A DNA stretch of 64,000 nt, from NCBI GenBank assembly GCA_002077045.2, contig KZ111159.1, positions 434,001-498,000 on the forward strand, read 5' to 3'. Under the pieces are notes generated by a model. That model made no database searches. It had not been told where the DNA came from and saw only the letters and a list, made by a program, of their open reading frames with translations. Position numbers and translations under genes: made by a program. Shown one piece after another: positions 30,402-41,679 of the stretch (position 1 is its first letter; each line of letters begins with the position of its first letter). This DNA comes from Rachicladosporium sp. CCFEE 5018 (taxonomy: Eukaryota > Ascomycota > Dothideomycetes > Cladosporiales > Cladosporiaceae).

Positions 30402-31660
30402 ATGGCGCCAAGAAGAGTCGGTCTTATAGGCCTCAGCGCAAGCGCTGACAGGGATGGGCAGCGAAGGCGCATCTACCCTACCTGTTGTCAACTTCGAGAT
30501 ACGAGCTTGTTGCACTGTGCAATACATCAGTCGGCAGCGCTAAGAAAGCGATCGAGCACTTCAAGCTCCCAACAACTATTAAAGCGTACGGATCACCCGA
30601 GGACCTTGCTCAAGACCCTGATGTCGACATCGCTGTGTGCGCCACCGGCGTGGAGCATCAATTCAGCTCCCTCGTCCCGCTGGTGAAAGCCGGCAAGGAG
30701 GTGTTCACGGAGGTGCCTCTAGCCCAGAACGTCGACCAAGCTCGTGAGTTGTGGTCGATGGCCCAGCAGTATAAGGTCCGCACCATGATAGGCATGCAAG
30801 GCCAGGCCAACCCCGCGGTGAATGTCATCAAGAATGCCATCGAGGGCGGGAAGATCGGAAAAGTGCTCAGTACTACTATCACTGGGTATGCTGGAGCTTT
30901 TAACGGCGGCCCGAATCGCGAGAGCAGCATTCACTTGTTTCAACGCGCTGCCGGAGCGAACATGATGACAGTGTGGTTTTTGCACAGTGAGACTTCTCAT
31001 GTTATACTTGGAAGTCTGAATGATCACTGACAAGGTGACCCAGCATTCAACTTCATTTTCCACACGCTCGGCGAGCTCTCCTCCTTCGACTCGATGCTAG
31101 GCATCTCACGCCCAGAGATCGGCCTCTTCGATCCCAAAGACCCTTCCAAGAAAGTCCAGCGCACAATCACATCCGACACGCCCGACCAGATCTTTCTCCA
31201 AGGCAAGCTAGCTTCCAATGCCCTCCTGAGCTTCCACATGGAAGGCGGTGCACCGTTCCCAGGCGAGCCAGGCCTACGTTGGCACATCGTGGATGAGAAA
31301 GGGGAGCTACTCATCACGAACAACATCATGATGATGGACATGCTTCACACTAGTGCTAAAGTGCAGTGGCTGGACTACAGTCGTAAGGCTCAAAGCAAAG
31401 TAGGTGATGTGCTCAGCGATAAGCCGCAGAGCGTGCCTGTCACGGATGTTGAGGTGCCGAAAGACGAGTTGTCGAAGGTTGGGGGTGTGGCGGAGAATGT
31501 GGGGAGACTCTATGAGGCTTTTGCTGATGGGGAGAAGGGGATGTATGCGGATTGGGAGGTGGGTTTGAGCGGGCATGAATTGATGGAGGAGATGTTCCAG
31601 CGGTGGGATGGGGAGGGAAACTTTGGGAGGGAGGCGAAGTACATGAAGGCAGATATATAG
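30402..31660 (+). CDS. Gal80-like Gfo/Idh/MocA oxidoreductase-fold protein (apparent frameshift)
   Basis: Two exons: 30402-30986 and 31044-31660, with a 57-nt intron (GTGAGA donor, CACTGAC branch, ACCCAG acceptor). The protein belongs to the NAD(P)-binding Gfo/Idh/MocA family, fungal Gal80-like branch, whose members act as sugar dehydrogenases or as galactose-pathway regulators. The N-terminal Rossmann start MAPRRVGLIGLSASA is in one frame and the continuation GWAAKAHLPYLLSTSRYEL is in another. One base is missing between 30446 and 30452; no intron can bridge this. Downstream are PDVDIAVCATG, the KEVFTEVPLA segment and the family C-terminal sheet domain. Total about 400 residues. Sequencing error or a recent null allele are both possible. 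Confidence 0.85.
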
Positions 31661-31893
31661 GGGTGTCGTTGTGAAGTGGTAATTTTTTCTCAGTGGCTAT
31701 GTCATATGCAGCAGCTGTGTTATTTCATCAGATGTTTCACTGCAAATGCAAGGTTCCAACGACGACCAAAAGATCTACCATTCTGTCTCGCTTCGACGAT
31801 AGAGAGTCCCACTGAGACGCATCACAACTGGCTCTGCACTTCTTCCCCATTGATTGTGAGCGCATTGTAGGTATTCGCCTGGTCTGCGACACG

Positions 31894-32837
31894 ATGGACC
31901 GAATCAAGTGCATCATCCTCGACATAGGTAGGTCGTTTCACTTCCAACCACTGAGCTCGAACTAATCATGTCATAGAGGGCACCATCTGTCCCATCTCCT
32001 TCGTCAAGGAAAGACTCGTAAGTCTCCGGACTCGTTCAGCCGTCTTGCTTATGCGAGTCCTACGCTGACACGCTTGTAGTTCCCATACGCTCTCGACGTA
32101 CTTCCCTACGTCCTCGAGCTCAGATGGAACGATGCGGCGTTCAAGTCTTACCGCGATGCATTCCCAGAGGAACATCGCGCCTCGCCTGAGGCTTTGCGAG
32201 CGCATGTCATCGATCTCGCGAAGCAGGACGTCAAGATCGCGTATCTGAAGAATTTGCAAGGCTATCTGTACGCCTCCAACGAAATTCCTACTCGCAGATC
32301 TATCAACGTGGTGCTGATTTTGATCATAGTTGGGAAGACGGCTACCGCAACGGTAACATCAGCGCGCCGCTTTTTGACGACGTTGCACCACAGCTACGAA
32401 ACTGGAAGGACGAGGGCAAGGTGCTGGCGATCTACTCGAGTGGTAGCGTTCCTGCGCAGAAGCTACTGATGGAGCATGTCAAAGTCACAGTCGAAGACGG
32501 AAGCGATAGTGGTAAGGTGGAAGATCTACGAGGTCTGATTTCGGGGTGGTTCGACATGGTCAACGCTGGCGCGAAGAACAATGAGGAGAGCTACGTGAAG
32601 ATCGCGAAGGAGCTGAAGGTAACCGCGACCTTTCCCGAATCCTGCAGGCTACGAGCGCTGACTTGATGCTGCCAGGTTGATTTAGACGCATGTATGTTCT
32701 GCACGGATAACGTCAGTGAGGCAATTGCGGCGAAGAAGGCAGGCATGAGCGCCGTCCTTGTGAAACGATCGGGAAATGAGCCTTTGGAGACGCGGGCCAT
32801 GCAAGCGTTCAGGGTGGTGGACGACATTCGCCTTTAG
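31894..32837 (+). CDS. UTR4: Enolase-phosphatase E1, methionine salvage
   Basis: Five exons (31894-31927, 31977-32017, 32080-32267, 32330-32618, 32676-32837) sum to 714 nt, giving 237 residues. The enzyme (MtnC/Masa, HAD superfamily) enolises 2,3-diketo-5-methylthiopentyl-1-phosphate and removes its phosphate, producing acireductone. Visible: the HAD motif I in the family form DIEGTICPISFVKE, motif II AIYSSGS, and the C-terminal DNVSEAIAAKKAGM loop. Introns are 49, 62, 62 and 57 nt, all GT-AG with CTAAT or CTGAC/CTGAT branch-like sites. The first intron falls inside motif I, splitting the DIEGT codons. Length matches the fungal family. Its stop is 42 bp from the stop of the convergent TRM9 gene. 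Confidence 0.95.
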
Positions 32838-32879
32838 TGCTATTAGTCGAAAGCGATGGACTGCAGAGCTTTCTCCTGT

Positions 32880-33730
32880 TTAGCTAGGCGACCCTCGTTT
32901 TGCGATCACCCACCAATTGTCCTTCTCGTACCCACTCTCCACCACTTCCCCACCAGCACTAACTACGTCGCCCTCTAGCTCGCCTTTTCGGTACAGATGG
33001 TAATACCTCTGGAACGTCCTTTCGCCTTCACCCTTCTTCCGCATCACCCAAGGTACCATGACATCCTGGTCATCGCCTTCGCTCCAGCCTCGTCGGCTGC
33101 TCTCCTGCTCGAGCGCCCACACGTAGAGCAGCGCTGTGCCTGTTGGTTTGAGACACTCCAGTATCGAGGTCACGGCTTCGATGCGCCTAGCAGGTGTTGA
33201 CAGGTGGTGTATCACTGCTATAGATATGGCAAAGTCGAAGTTGCTTGGCTGGTGTGGTAGAGAGAGGATGTCTGCTACGATTGCGGAGTTTGGATGATGT
33301 TGAGAAGCGATGGAAATGAGGTTGGAGGATCTGAGAGGGTACTTACCGCGTCAGACACGGTGCTGCGAAAGAAAGGCTGGAAAAGTTCAGGGAACCTCTT
33401 CACCTGTCCTGATTTGAGACAAGAAATTTCCATGTCAAGACAATTGCGAAGACCTACCTGTCAGAGCCAACGATGAAGATCTCCTTGTTCACAGCAAGGT
33501 ACTTGCCGTTGCCACACCCGACGTCCAGTCCGATGGAGCCCGGAGGTAAGTCTTTCAAGTACGACTCGATGATCGGCCAAGGCTACCGTGACACGTCAGT
33601 GTCGCTTTTCGAAGATCGGACCTATCATCGAGAGCACCTTGTAGCGCGTTGAAGAGAAGTGCGGCGCGATTTCCTCGTACACTGAGTGGACGTGTTGCTC
33701 TTCGTAAGCATTGGGCCCCTTAGTACTCAT
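32880..33730 (-). CDS. TRM9: tRNA (carboxymethyluridine34-5-O)-methyltransferase Trm9
   Basis: Three exons (33730-33638, 33582-33458, 33330-32880) sum to 669 nt, giving 222 residues. Trm9 with its partner Trm112 methylates cm5U34 at the wobble position of tRNAs such as Arg(UCU) and Glu(UUC). The N-terminal [26 protein letters not shown] block, motif [13 protein letters not shown], the VADILSLP acidic loop, [12 protein letters not shown] and the C-terminal [15 protein letters not shown] segments are typical. The second intron is 127 nt, over twice the local norm, and contains an unused acceptor at TTTCGCAG that would cause early termination. The gene diverges from MAK16 across 355 bp. Confidence 0.95.
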
Positions 33731-34085
33731 TGTGGCCGAGCAGATGGCTAGGCAGCGGGCATATCGGTGCTCTCAACGAAACTCGTGGCCGGTCCCGCGA
33801 GGAGACGTGAAGTGTGGGTCGATGAGACGTGCGTAAAGTGGAAGGCAGGGAACTCGCAAAGTTGTCGAAAGTGAAGTTCCACGCAGATGGGCCTCCTCCC
33901 GCTAGCTGCGGATACAACCGAACCACTCATGATCCATGATCGGTATCAAAAAGTCCGACATTTAGAAAGATTTCCTATCAGCTTCTCGACAACGTCTCGT
34001 ATGAGCACCTTACTACGGACCTCTGCCAAGTAGTACTACATCCCATATACCCAACCCAGGCCGCTTGGTCGCCCTCCCACACAGC
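33731..34085. promoter_or_regulatory. Divergent TRM9/MAK16 promoter region
   Basis: This 355-bp spacer lies between two start codons facing apart, so both promoters must fit here. Both products support translation (tRNA wobble modification, 60S assembly), which makes shared control attractive, but no specific element was recognised. Confidence 0.45.
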
Positions 34086-35119
34086 ATGGCCTCCGAAGAA
34101 ATCGTCTGGTCAATCCTCACAAACCAATTCTGCAGCTTCAAACTCGCCCTCCCAGGAAACAAATCCTCCACCCAGAAATCGACAAAACAGACCTTCTGCC
34201 GCAACGAGCACAACGTCACAGGCCTCTGCAATCGTCAATCCTGCCCTCTAGCCAACAACCGCTATGCAACGATTCGCTCGGACCCGGAAACACAGCGCTT
34301 GTATCTGTATATCAAGACCGTGGAGCGCGCGCATCTGCCGAGCAAATGGTGGGAGAAGGTCCGGCTGAGTGGGAATTATACGAAGGCGCTGCAGCAGGTT
34401 GATGAGGTTGCAGTATTGGCCGAGGTTCTTGACGCATAAGTGTAAGCAGCGGTTGACGAGGTTGACGCAGGTGAGGGTCAGGGCGCAGAGGTTGTTAAAG
34501 GAGGAGGAGAGGCTGGGGGAGACGCTGGTACCGAGACTTGCACCTAAGATTCGACGGAGAGAGGAGACGAGGGAGCGGAAGGCGGAGGCTGCGGCTAAGA
34601 TTGAGCGGGCGATTGAAAGAGAGTTGGTTGAGAGGTTGAGGAGTGGAGCTTATGGCGATCGGCCGCTCAATGTCGAGGAGAGGGTGTGGGAGAAGGTCAT
34701 GAGAGGTTTGGAGAGGAGTCAGGAGGGGGTTGTGGACGAGGATCTGGGTGAGGAGGAGGAGGAGGGCGTGGAGTACGAGTATGAGAGGGAAGGGCAGGAG
34801 CAAGAGGTCGAGTACGTGAGTGATTTGGAGGCAGGAGTCGGATGACGAAGAGGGGGAGGATCTGGAGGACTTCCAGGACTGGCTTGGTGGGGAGAGTGGA
34901 GGAGATGCGACAGGATCAGAGGACGATGACGACGATGATGAGGAAGATGCTGATGGTGATAGCGCTGCACTGAAGAAGAAGCTGGATGGCCTCAAGCGAA
35001 AGAGGCCGAGTGCACCTACCAAGAAGCCAGCGAAGAAGCCGGTCAAGCGCGCGAAGGCGAACATCGAGTACGAGTACGAGCCTGTTCCGGAGCCGCGGGA
35101 GATGCTGCTTGCGGATTGA
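34086..35119 (+). CDS. MAK16: Ribosome biogenesis factor Mak16 (two apparent frameshifts)
   Basis: Mak16 is a nucleolar factor needed for early 60S subunit assembly. The expected protein is about 340 residues, but it falls in three frames: 34086 to about 34404, then to about 34835, then to 35119. The N-terminal part is canonical ([34 protein letters not shown] with conserved cysteines, [11 protein letters not shown]). After VDE the frame must shift to reach [15 protein letters not shown]; after YVSDLE it must shift again to reach [18 protein letters not shown]. Each shift equals a missing 2 nt (or one extra), in GA-rich sequence. The C-terminus is acidic and then Lys-rich with a nuclear-localisation-like AKKPVKRAK. 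Mak16 is essential in yeast, so sequence error is more likely than a null gene. Confidence 0.9.
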
Positions 35120-35346
35120 TGAGCGCTGCACCTCGGAAGCGGACGCCGGCCACAGACTGCTCGAGGTCAATACTCTTTTTGCTAGCAGATATACCCATCA
35201 GCACACCTATTGCGCAATATGCTCCTCCTTCGCAATCAGCGAATAGCCGTATTGGTCTCATGTACAGCAGCGCCGTCAGCTCCAGATATGTATCTTACCA
35301 GACGCCGAACTCCATGACTCCACGAAGAACGAGATATAAGAATCCT

Positions 35347-37455
35347 CTACGCCGCGCTGCAAATCTCAGCAAACTTCCTGTACAGAGCCATGAAGTCATG
35401 GTCTTCCATGGATCCGAATACTGCATTCTTCGACAGACCCGCAGCAGTGACTCTCGGACTGCTAATCCCGAAAGCCACTCTAGCCAAGTATCGAGCATCA
35501 TCGCGGTCGGCCACTGTGCTCAGGATTGTCTTGAAAGCCTTGTCGTTCCACGGCACTTTCGGTGGTTTCTCCAGAACAATCGGCATTTTGGTCTCGCACC
35601 AGGTGCATGATCCGCACTCTTCGCGCTCACCGTCGAGCTGATCGCCGAAGTGGCGAGATAGTGCAAGGGCGAAACACTCACTGCCAGTCATCATGTTGAT
35701 GACCGCTCCGCCCTGATCCAACTCGCGCTGTTCGCGCAACTCGAGCTCTTTGTACAGCGAATCGACGATGATCTGACGCTCGTGTGGTGCTTTAGGCATC
35801 AGCTTTAGTACGCGGTAGACATTCATAACCCCTGATGTGCTCAGATCGATGAGCTGGCCGTTGTTCCACTCCTGTAGCCTGCCCACCACCTCTGCACGTG
35901 TCACACCGCCGCTGAGTGCCGTGCGGTCGACATCAAGGTACGTCCAGGTCGTCTTCACATTGGCATTGCCGCGTATGGCTTTCGCAGCTGGTGAAGTGTC
36001 GCTGTTGGTGTTGCGTAGAGCCTTCCAAGAATACTTGGTGTACTTTGGCGTAGACTCTCGCAGGAGCTCGTAGCGCAGCTCAAGCTGCGCGAAGATGTTC
36101 TTGAGGACCGTCGCCTGGATCTGTCAGTGACCTGTCTACGATCACGAGCCCAGGGCACCGACTTACCTTGATGTCGTAAGCTTTGCTGAGCTGACCCGCG
36201 TTAGCCTCGACGCAGCCGTCCGTGCCTTTCTTCATGTCGAACACTTCGTTCAAAAGATCTAGTACGGATTTCTTTGATGGCAGATCACCTCGTGCAAAGC
36301 TTTCGCGCAGATGAGCGTCCTCTGCACACAGGTACAACATGCAATGACTCTGCTTACCATCGCGCCCTGCCCTGCCGATCTCCTGCGAGTAGCCCTCGAG
36401 ACTCTTGGGACTATCATAGTGGATGACGTTCCGGATGTTAGCTTTGTCTATGCCCATTCCGAATGCTATCGTGGCGCAGATCACGAGCTTGTCGGAAGCC
36501 ATGAACTCATCCTGGCATGCAGACTTCTCCTCGGGCCGCATGCCTGCGTGGAAAGGACGAGCTTTCAGCCCGGACCGCTCGATCCTAGCTGCAAGATCTT
36601 CGGTATGCTTCTGCAATGTCACATAGATGATGGTGGGACCAGAGTGAGCCTTGAGAAACTTGATGAGCTCTGGATACGATGCCTCCTTCGTCAAGAACGA
36701 CCGTGCCATCAGCTTGAGATTCGGTCGATGCGATGGCGTGCGGAAAAGGCCATCCACGGGGATGTCAAAAGCGCGGCAGACATCCTCAGCGACTTTAGCC
36801 GTTGCTGTGGCGGTCAAGCAGAGCACCCGTTCAGCCTGGATCTCCTTTGCGAATCTTGCGACTTTGAGATAATCCGGACGAAAGGCCTGTCCCCACTCGG
36901 AAATGCAGTGCGCTTCGTCGATGGCCAGCAGTCGAACGCCTCCATGAATGTGCGCAACAGCAGCGACGAAGCCTTCGTTGTTGAGTCTCTCAGGGGCACA
37001 GTACAAGATGTCGAGTCTGCCGTCCTTGATTGCGTCCATAGTCTCCAGGTATTGCTCCCGAGAGATTGTAGAGTCCAGCTGGGCTGCACTGATCTTCCGT
37101 CGTTTCAATGCGTCGACCTGCGAATTTGTCAGCTCTGGTAGGGTAGTCAAAGCGATGTCTCGTACAGACCTGATCCTTCATCAATGCTATCAGAGGGGAG
37201 ACCACGAGCGTAATGCCACTCTCTCCATGGCCTTGTCGCTCGCCTCTGATCACATCCAAATGGCGCATCGCAACCCCGGGAACCTGATAACACAAACTCT
37301 TGCCTCCGCCTGTGAGATAATCAGCAGCTTCTTCCGTACAGGGTACCAGGTAGCAGGCATCTTACCAGTAGGAAACACAACCACAGCGCTTCCTCCTTTG
37401 AGGATGCGAGTGATGGCTTGAGCTTGCTTCAGACGGAAAGACTGCATGCCAAATT
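35347..37455 (-). CDS. RecQ-family DNA helicase, 5' end lost in assembly gap
   Basis: Four exons remain: 37455(gap)-37366, 37309-37170, 37117-36167 and 36120-35347, with introns of 56, 52 and 46 nt. Upstream sequence runs into the N gap. Visible helicase motifs: [14 protein letters not shown] (motif 0), [15 protein letters not shown] (I, split by the first intron), [10 protein letters not shown] (II), LTATAT (III), the HAGM and [10 protein letters not shown] elements, and [10 protein letters not shown] (VI). A RecQ C-terminal region with CGSCTWCET zinc-type cysteines follows, with no clear HRDC domain before the stop. The catalytic core is intact. It is a shorter, non-Sgs1-like fungal RecQ as far as can be seen; the missing N-terminus limits finer naming. 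Confidence 0.93.
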
Positions 37456-37555
37456 NNNNNNNNNNNNNNNNNNNNNNNNNNNNNNNNNNNNNNNNNNNNN
37501 NNNNNNNNNNNNNNNNNNNNNNNNNNNNNNNNNNNNNNNNNNNNNNNNNNNNNNN
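37456..37555. other. Assembly gap of exactly 100 N
   Basis: The left flank breaks inside the first RecQ motif and the right flank breaks inside the C-terminal tail of a sugar transporter. Both genes are on the minus strand, so the missing DNA must contain the transporter stop, an intergenic segment and the helicase start. The 100 N is therefore a placeholder of unknown real size. No flanking repeat was seen, unlike the first gap. Confidence 0.97.
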
Positions 37556-39503
37556 TGCTTCTCAGCGAGCATCGCTTCAATAACCTCGTCGTTGCCAAAG
37601 ATCTTGTCCACGTCCTCCAGTGCCATGCCCTTGGTCTCAGGGAAGAACAAGTACTGCGATAGTGGTCAGCTACGTTTATTCCAGGATGATCGAAGTCGAC
37701 TTGACTTACAATAATCGGCACCCAAGCAGCATTAAGCACAGCGAAAATGATATACGTCCTCCACCCAATGTTCCGAATAGCAGGTGGCGTAATGTAGACA
37801 ATGATGAAGTTGCAGATCCAGTTCGCCGCTGTCGAGATGGAGCTTCCCTTCTGCCTTGCCTTGAGCGGCAGGATCTCAGACGGGTACACCCAGACCGTAG
37901 CCTGGAAACCGATCGTGAATGCTCCCTGGAAGATGAACAGCATCGCTGCGGCACCAGCGCCGGCGGACTTGGCGATGGCGGTATTATGCTGGACTTGGTA
38001 GATCAGGCCGCACTGGACCACCATGACGGCAGCCATGACACTGATCATGGAGAGGAGGAGAGGCCGGCGACCGATGCGGTCGATGAGGAACCAGGGGATG
38101 AAGGAGGCTAGGAAGAACCAGGTGTTGAGGAAGCCAGCCATGAGACCTGAGAGGTTGGCGTCGAAGCCGAGCGAGCTTTGGAAGAGGGTGTTTGCATAGT
38201 CTGTATACATGTCAGTAGGCAGCGTATAAGCATCTTTACCCGTGCTGGAGTCGATGACTTACAGATCAAAGCATTGATGCCACCAAGCTGCTGGAAGATC
38301 TGGATACCACAGGCGATGAGGAAGCGTCGACGAGTATGGACCACTACGAATCGTGTCAGTATATGTCCGCGACTCACGTAGTCGTGAAACTGACCATCGC
38401 TTCGGAAGAGATCCTTCCAGCTACCAGCACCAGCAGCAGTCTCTAGCGCGACAGTCCGTACGATCAATTCGTGTTCAGCCTTGATAGTCTGATCGTCCAT
38501 CTTATGTCTATGCATGCGGCGCAAGACCTCGAGACACTCTTCATTGCGGTCATGCGCAGCAAGCCAACGAGGCGTCTCGGGGATGAGAAAGATGATGACG
38601 ATCATCGGGATCAGGAAGATGCACTGTAAGATCGTGGGGACGCGCCAGACGAAGGACGTCTCTGGGCCTTTGGAGATCGTGGAAAAACTGTAATCTTGTG
38701 TCAGGACGGTCCATAGTACGCAGCAGTCTGGTGTACGCACGCATAATCCATCCAATATACGAGCATGATGCCTGGGAGGTTGTCAGTATGTCGTTCGTGC
38801 GAAGGGAGACGGCACAACTGACCAAAGTTCAGAGTTGAGAGTTGGGCACACACATAACGCCCACGAGTAGCTTTCGGCGAGAACTCAGCCTGCAGCACCG
38901 GCACAGTGCTATTGATGAAACCCATGCCAATGCCACTGACGATTCGAGCAACGATCATGTGTGCGACATGGTAGGCGGTGGCTTGAAGGAGGGCACCTAT
39001 GACCCCAGGTCAGTAATCGCTAAGACTGCGACAACTCTTCAATTCCCAGACATACCGATGATCATGATGATAACGCCAATGAGAATGCTCTTCCGTCGAC
39101 CAAGACCCTCACCGATGATACTGGTGGTGACAGCTCCGATGAAGGCACCGATCTTTGTTCCATGTCAGTCATGTGCCTCCTCCACAGCGCGCACTCTCGG
39201 GTCGTTCCAAGGTAACGAGTCGATTGCAGTGGAGAGATGCCCACCTCGTAGATAGCAACGATAATCGCGATGAGATTCGTGCCAGCATCAGTCTTGATGT
39301 CGATGCCAAATGTTCCGGTGAAAGCCGGGCTGTTCACAAAGCCACCCTGTCCGCAGGTCAGTCATGTTGCACCCTTTCCCACTACCGACAAGACAACTCA
39401 CCATAAGCCCATTGTCGTAGCCGATCAACAAGAATCCGAGACACGTAAGAGTAGTCACAGTGCCCAGCAGGGCGCTGCCTTCGAGGTGGAGTGCCGTGAA
39501 CAT
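37556..39503 (-). CDS. MFS sugar porter family transporter, 3' end lost in gap
   Basis: Nine exons (39503-39402, 39346-39245, 39152-39056, 38996-38823, 38771-38741, 38687-38395, 38343-38263, 38200-37710, 37653-gap) give about 489 residues before the gap; 30-60 residues are probably missing. Introns are 51-92 nt and all GT-AG. Start chosen at the first ATG in frame. Family signatures: IGYDNGLMGG in the first helix, GRR repeats after helices 2 and 8, the ARIVSGIGMG motif, PETPRWL, QQLGGINALIYYANTLF in helix 7 and the closing PETKGMALEDVD. About 12 hydrophobic segments are visible. Substrate (hexose, disaccharide or quinate) cannot be decided by eye. This is by far the most intron-rich gene in the window. 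Confidence 0.92.
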
Positions 39504-40511
39504 CTTCTCGATCTCTTCTTTCCCAACAGCTTCAATCTCGAGCAAAAATGTCAATCCTTCATCCGATGAGAGGTATGAAAGGATGCAGAGCCCATCATAT
39601 ACACCTCTGCATACCGATCGGGTGTCAGTGCAGCCTTCTACCCCAACTCTACCCCAGCTGCACCACGATGCATGCCCATAAGCTCGAAACTTTGTTTAAT
39701 GATCTGTGATGGCGGCAATTGACGGCCTGCAGTCTCACGTGCGCAAACGATGGATTTGCTCACACGACGGCTCACGATGCAAGACCACGACTGGCTACTC
39801 TGATCTCCTGAATGACTCTATGGCTTGCACGCAGATGCCGACACCACGTGGGTTGCACTTGCCGCGAACTCTGAAGCGGCCTCTGCTTGTCGCAGCCCGC
39901 GTTGCCATCAGCCGCGAGGTAGGCGGAGATTGACGGCGAATGCTTCTTGATATATGCCTCTGACGAAACGCAGCACTTGCGATGGCTATATTGAGAACGA
40001 TCTCACAGTTCATTCGCCGACGAGCGAGTTTCCATATCCCTCATGGCATCGAGACATTACCGAGGCCTTCGTGGCGATGCTCTGCGTTGCGAGGTCTATG
40101 AGGCGTCGTAGCCACGAGTGCAGACACTACACACTAATCGACGAAGTCTGTCATTAGACTGATGCCCTCAATTGCGTGCTGCTGTAGCTTCGAACTTGCA
40201 CTTCGGATGGTTGAGAGATCATTGCAGTCCCGTTCGAACAGGAGGTCGTCGCTGAAAAGACAGCATCCTGCACTAGCTAGCATCCAGATGTCACACGACA
40301 GATGGATCAGTCAGCATTGCTTACGTACAGATTGAGGCGAGAGGCGCGGCTGATAGCATCTGGAGAGACCTTGAACAGCAGCGCTGCGCGTTTGTTTGCG
40401 ATGCTCATGTGGACTAACAGATCTTAGAGCATGGAGAAAGTGTGAGACAATCTATCCCGACCTTTGCAATACTCCCGTCGTCGTAAGGAGCTGCCACTCA
40501 TATCAGGCGCA
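39504..40511. other. 1 kb divergent spacer
   Basis: Between the transporter start and a small + strand gene. Only short, non-protein-like frames occur. It should contain both promoters. No repeat or RNA gene was recognised. Confidence 0.45.
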
Positions 40512-41017
40512 ATGGGCTTCCTGGACATCATCAAAGTACGCCCCATGACTTGCCGTATATGCCAGGCCGTATCTGACAAGAGCGCCCACAGATCCTCTTC
40601 TTCCCCGCCCTCATCGCCGCCTCCCTCTACGGTCTCTTCGGGTACATCATCATTCCCCTTGCCCGCCAACACCGCAATCGCTACGACCAATACTTGCCCA
40701 TAAATGCCATACAGTCCACATCCACCACGTTGCGGGATCGCTTAGCAGACCTCGTCATCCGGATCGCCACTCGTGGACGACGAAGGAACGTTGCGGACGG
40801 CAGGGAGGAATCGGACGATAACCTTTTCGGAGATGAGGAGGGGGAGAGCATGGTGGGGTTTGATGTTGAGAGAAGGGAGAGAAACGTGAGAGGGGGACGG
40901 GTTGAAGTGATCGGGAGTGATCGAAGGTTGAGCAGAGAGTTGGAGGAGGGCTTCAAGGACGATAGTAGTGAGGAGGGTGGCGAGGAGGGTAGGGGACGGG
41001 AACGAGGGAGGGGATGA
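40512..41017 (+). CDS. Small single-pass membrane protein with acidic/basic tail
   Basis: Two exons, 40512-40535 (8 codons) and 40592-41017, with a 56-nt intron (GTACGC donor, CACAG acceptor), giving 149 residues. Residues about 8-30 form one hydrophobic helix near the N-terminus (PALIAASLYGLFGYIIIPLA), followed by a conserved-looking RQHRNRYDQYLPINAI segment. The rest is charged and disordered, with Arg clusters (RGRRR, RRERN) alternating with acidic runs and ending in an Arg/Gly-rich repeat. It looks like a tail-out membrane anchor. The first exon supplies only MGFLDIIK, so single-exon gene finders would miss the real start. Family not recognised. Confidence 0.75.
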
Positions 41018-41679
41018 GGATAGGATGGAGTGTAGACCTGTACAGACGATGACGTCCTACGTGTGTCCTGCCAGAATTTGTGTTGTTCTACGATCGTGCC
41101 TTCCACCTTGGCCACCGAATGGGAATTACGGTCGCAATGCTCCTGCATAGCTTTGGAGGGTAAGTGTGAGGTACTGCCCCACGCACCTGTCGAAGCGTAG
41201 CTGTCGTGAGAGGCAAAGGAGAGCGGGAATTTTGATGTGCGCGATAACATGAACTCATTGTGTCTCCGGAGGGCGCTGGTATGTCCATTTGCGGGCACAA
41301 GTGACATTGTAGCTGCACAGCAGACGGTCCACGCAGATGAGAGAAGAGACAGCATTTTCGAAGTGATTCAGCTATTGCTCAATCGCATTACATTCGTCCC
41401 AGCAAAGCACATTTTCCGCCCGCATCCACATGAACCGCATCAATCAAGCCCGCACCCGTCTTCTCATCCCCAAGCAAGCAAGTGCAACATCGTACACACC
41501 CATCGCAAACCAAAACCAGACCCGCAATCCCATGCCCCTCGCTTGCAATGACTCTAGCGGGTATGTCTATAGTCATGTAGAAAGTCGTCTGAAAACGCTT
41601 GTTCACACCGGGGGTATCTGGCATCGCGCGAAGAAAAGCAAACGCAAATCGTCGTTCTTTCCTCCATTCATCATCCACT
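41018..41679. other. Convergent spacer with 3' ends
   Basis: This 662-bp stretch lies between the stop of the small membrane protein (+) and the stop of glutamate synthase (-). The overlapping short frames here are not credible genes. Confidence 0.5.

Noticed and set aside
34810..34835. Possible 19-nt GT...AG intron explaining the second MAK16 frameshift
   Set aside because: It is far below the minimum intron size and would delete conserved SDLE residues; a small indel is simpler.
30402..39503. Sugar-utilisation cluster (Gal80-like protein plus sugar transporter)
   Set aside because: They are 6 kb apart with four housekeeping genes between them; no catabolic enzyme of a sugar pathway is nearby.
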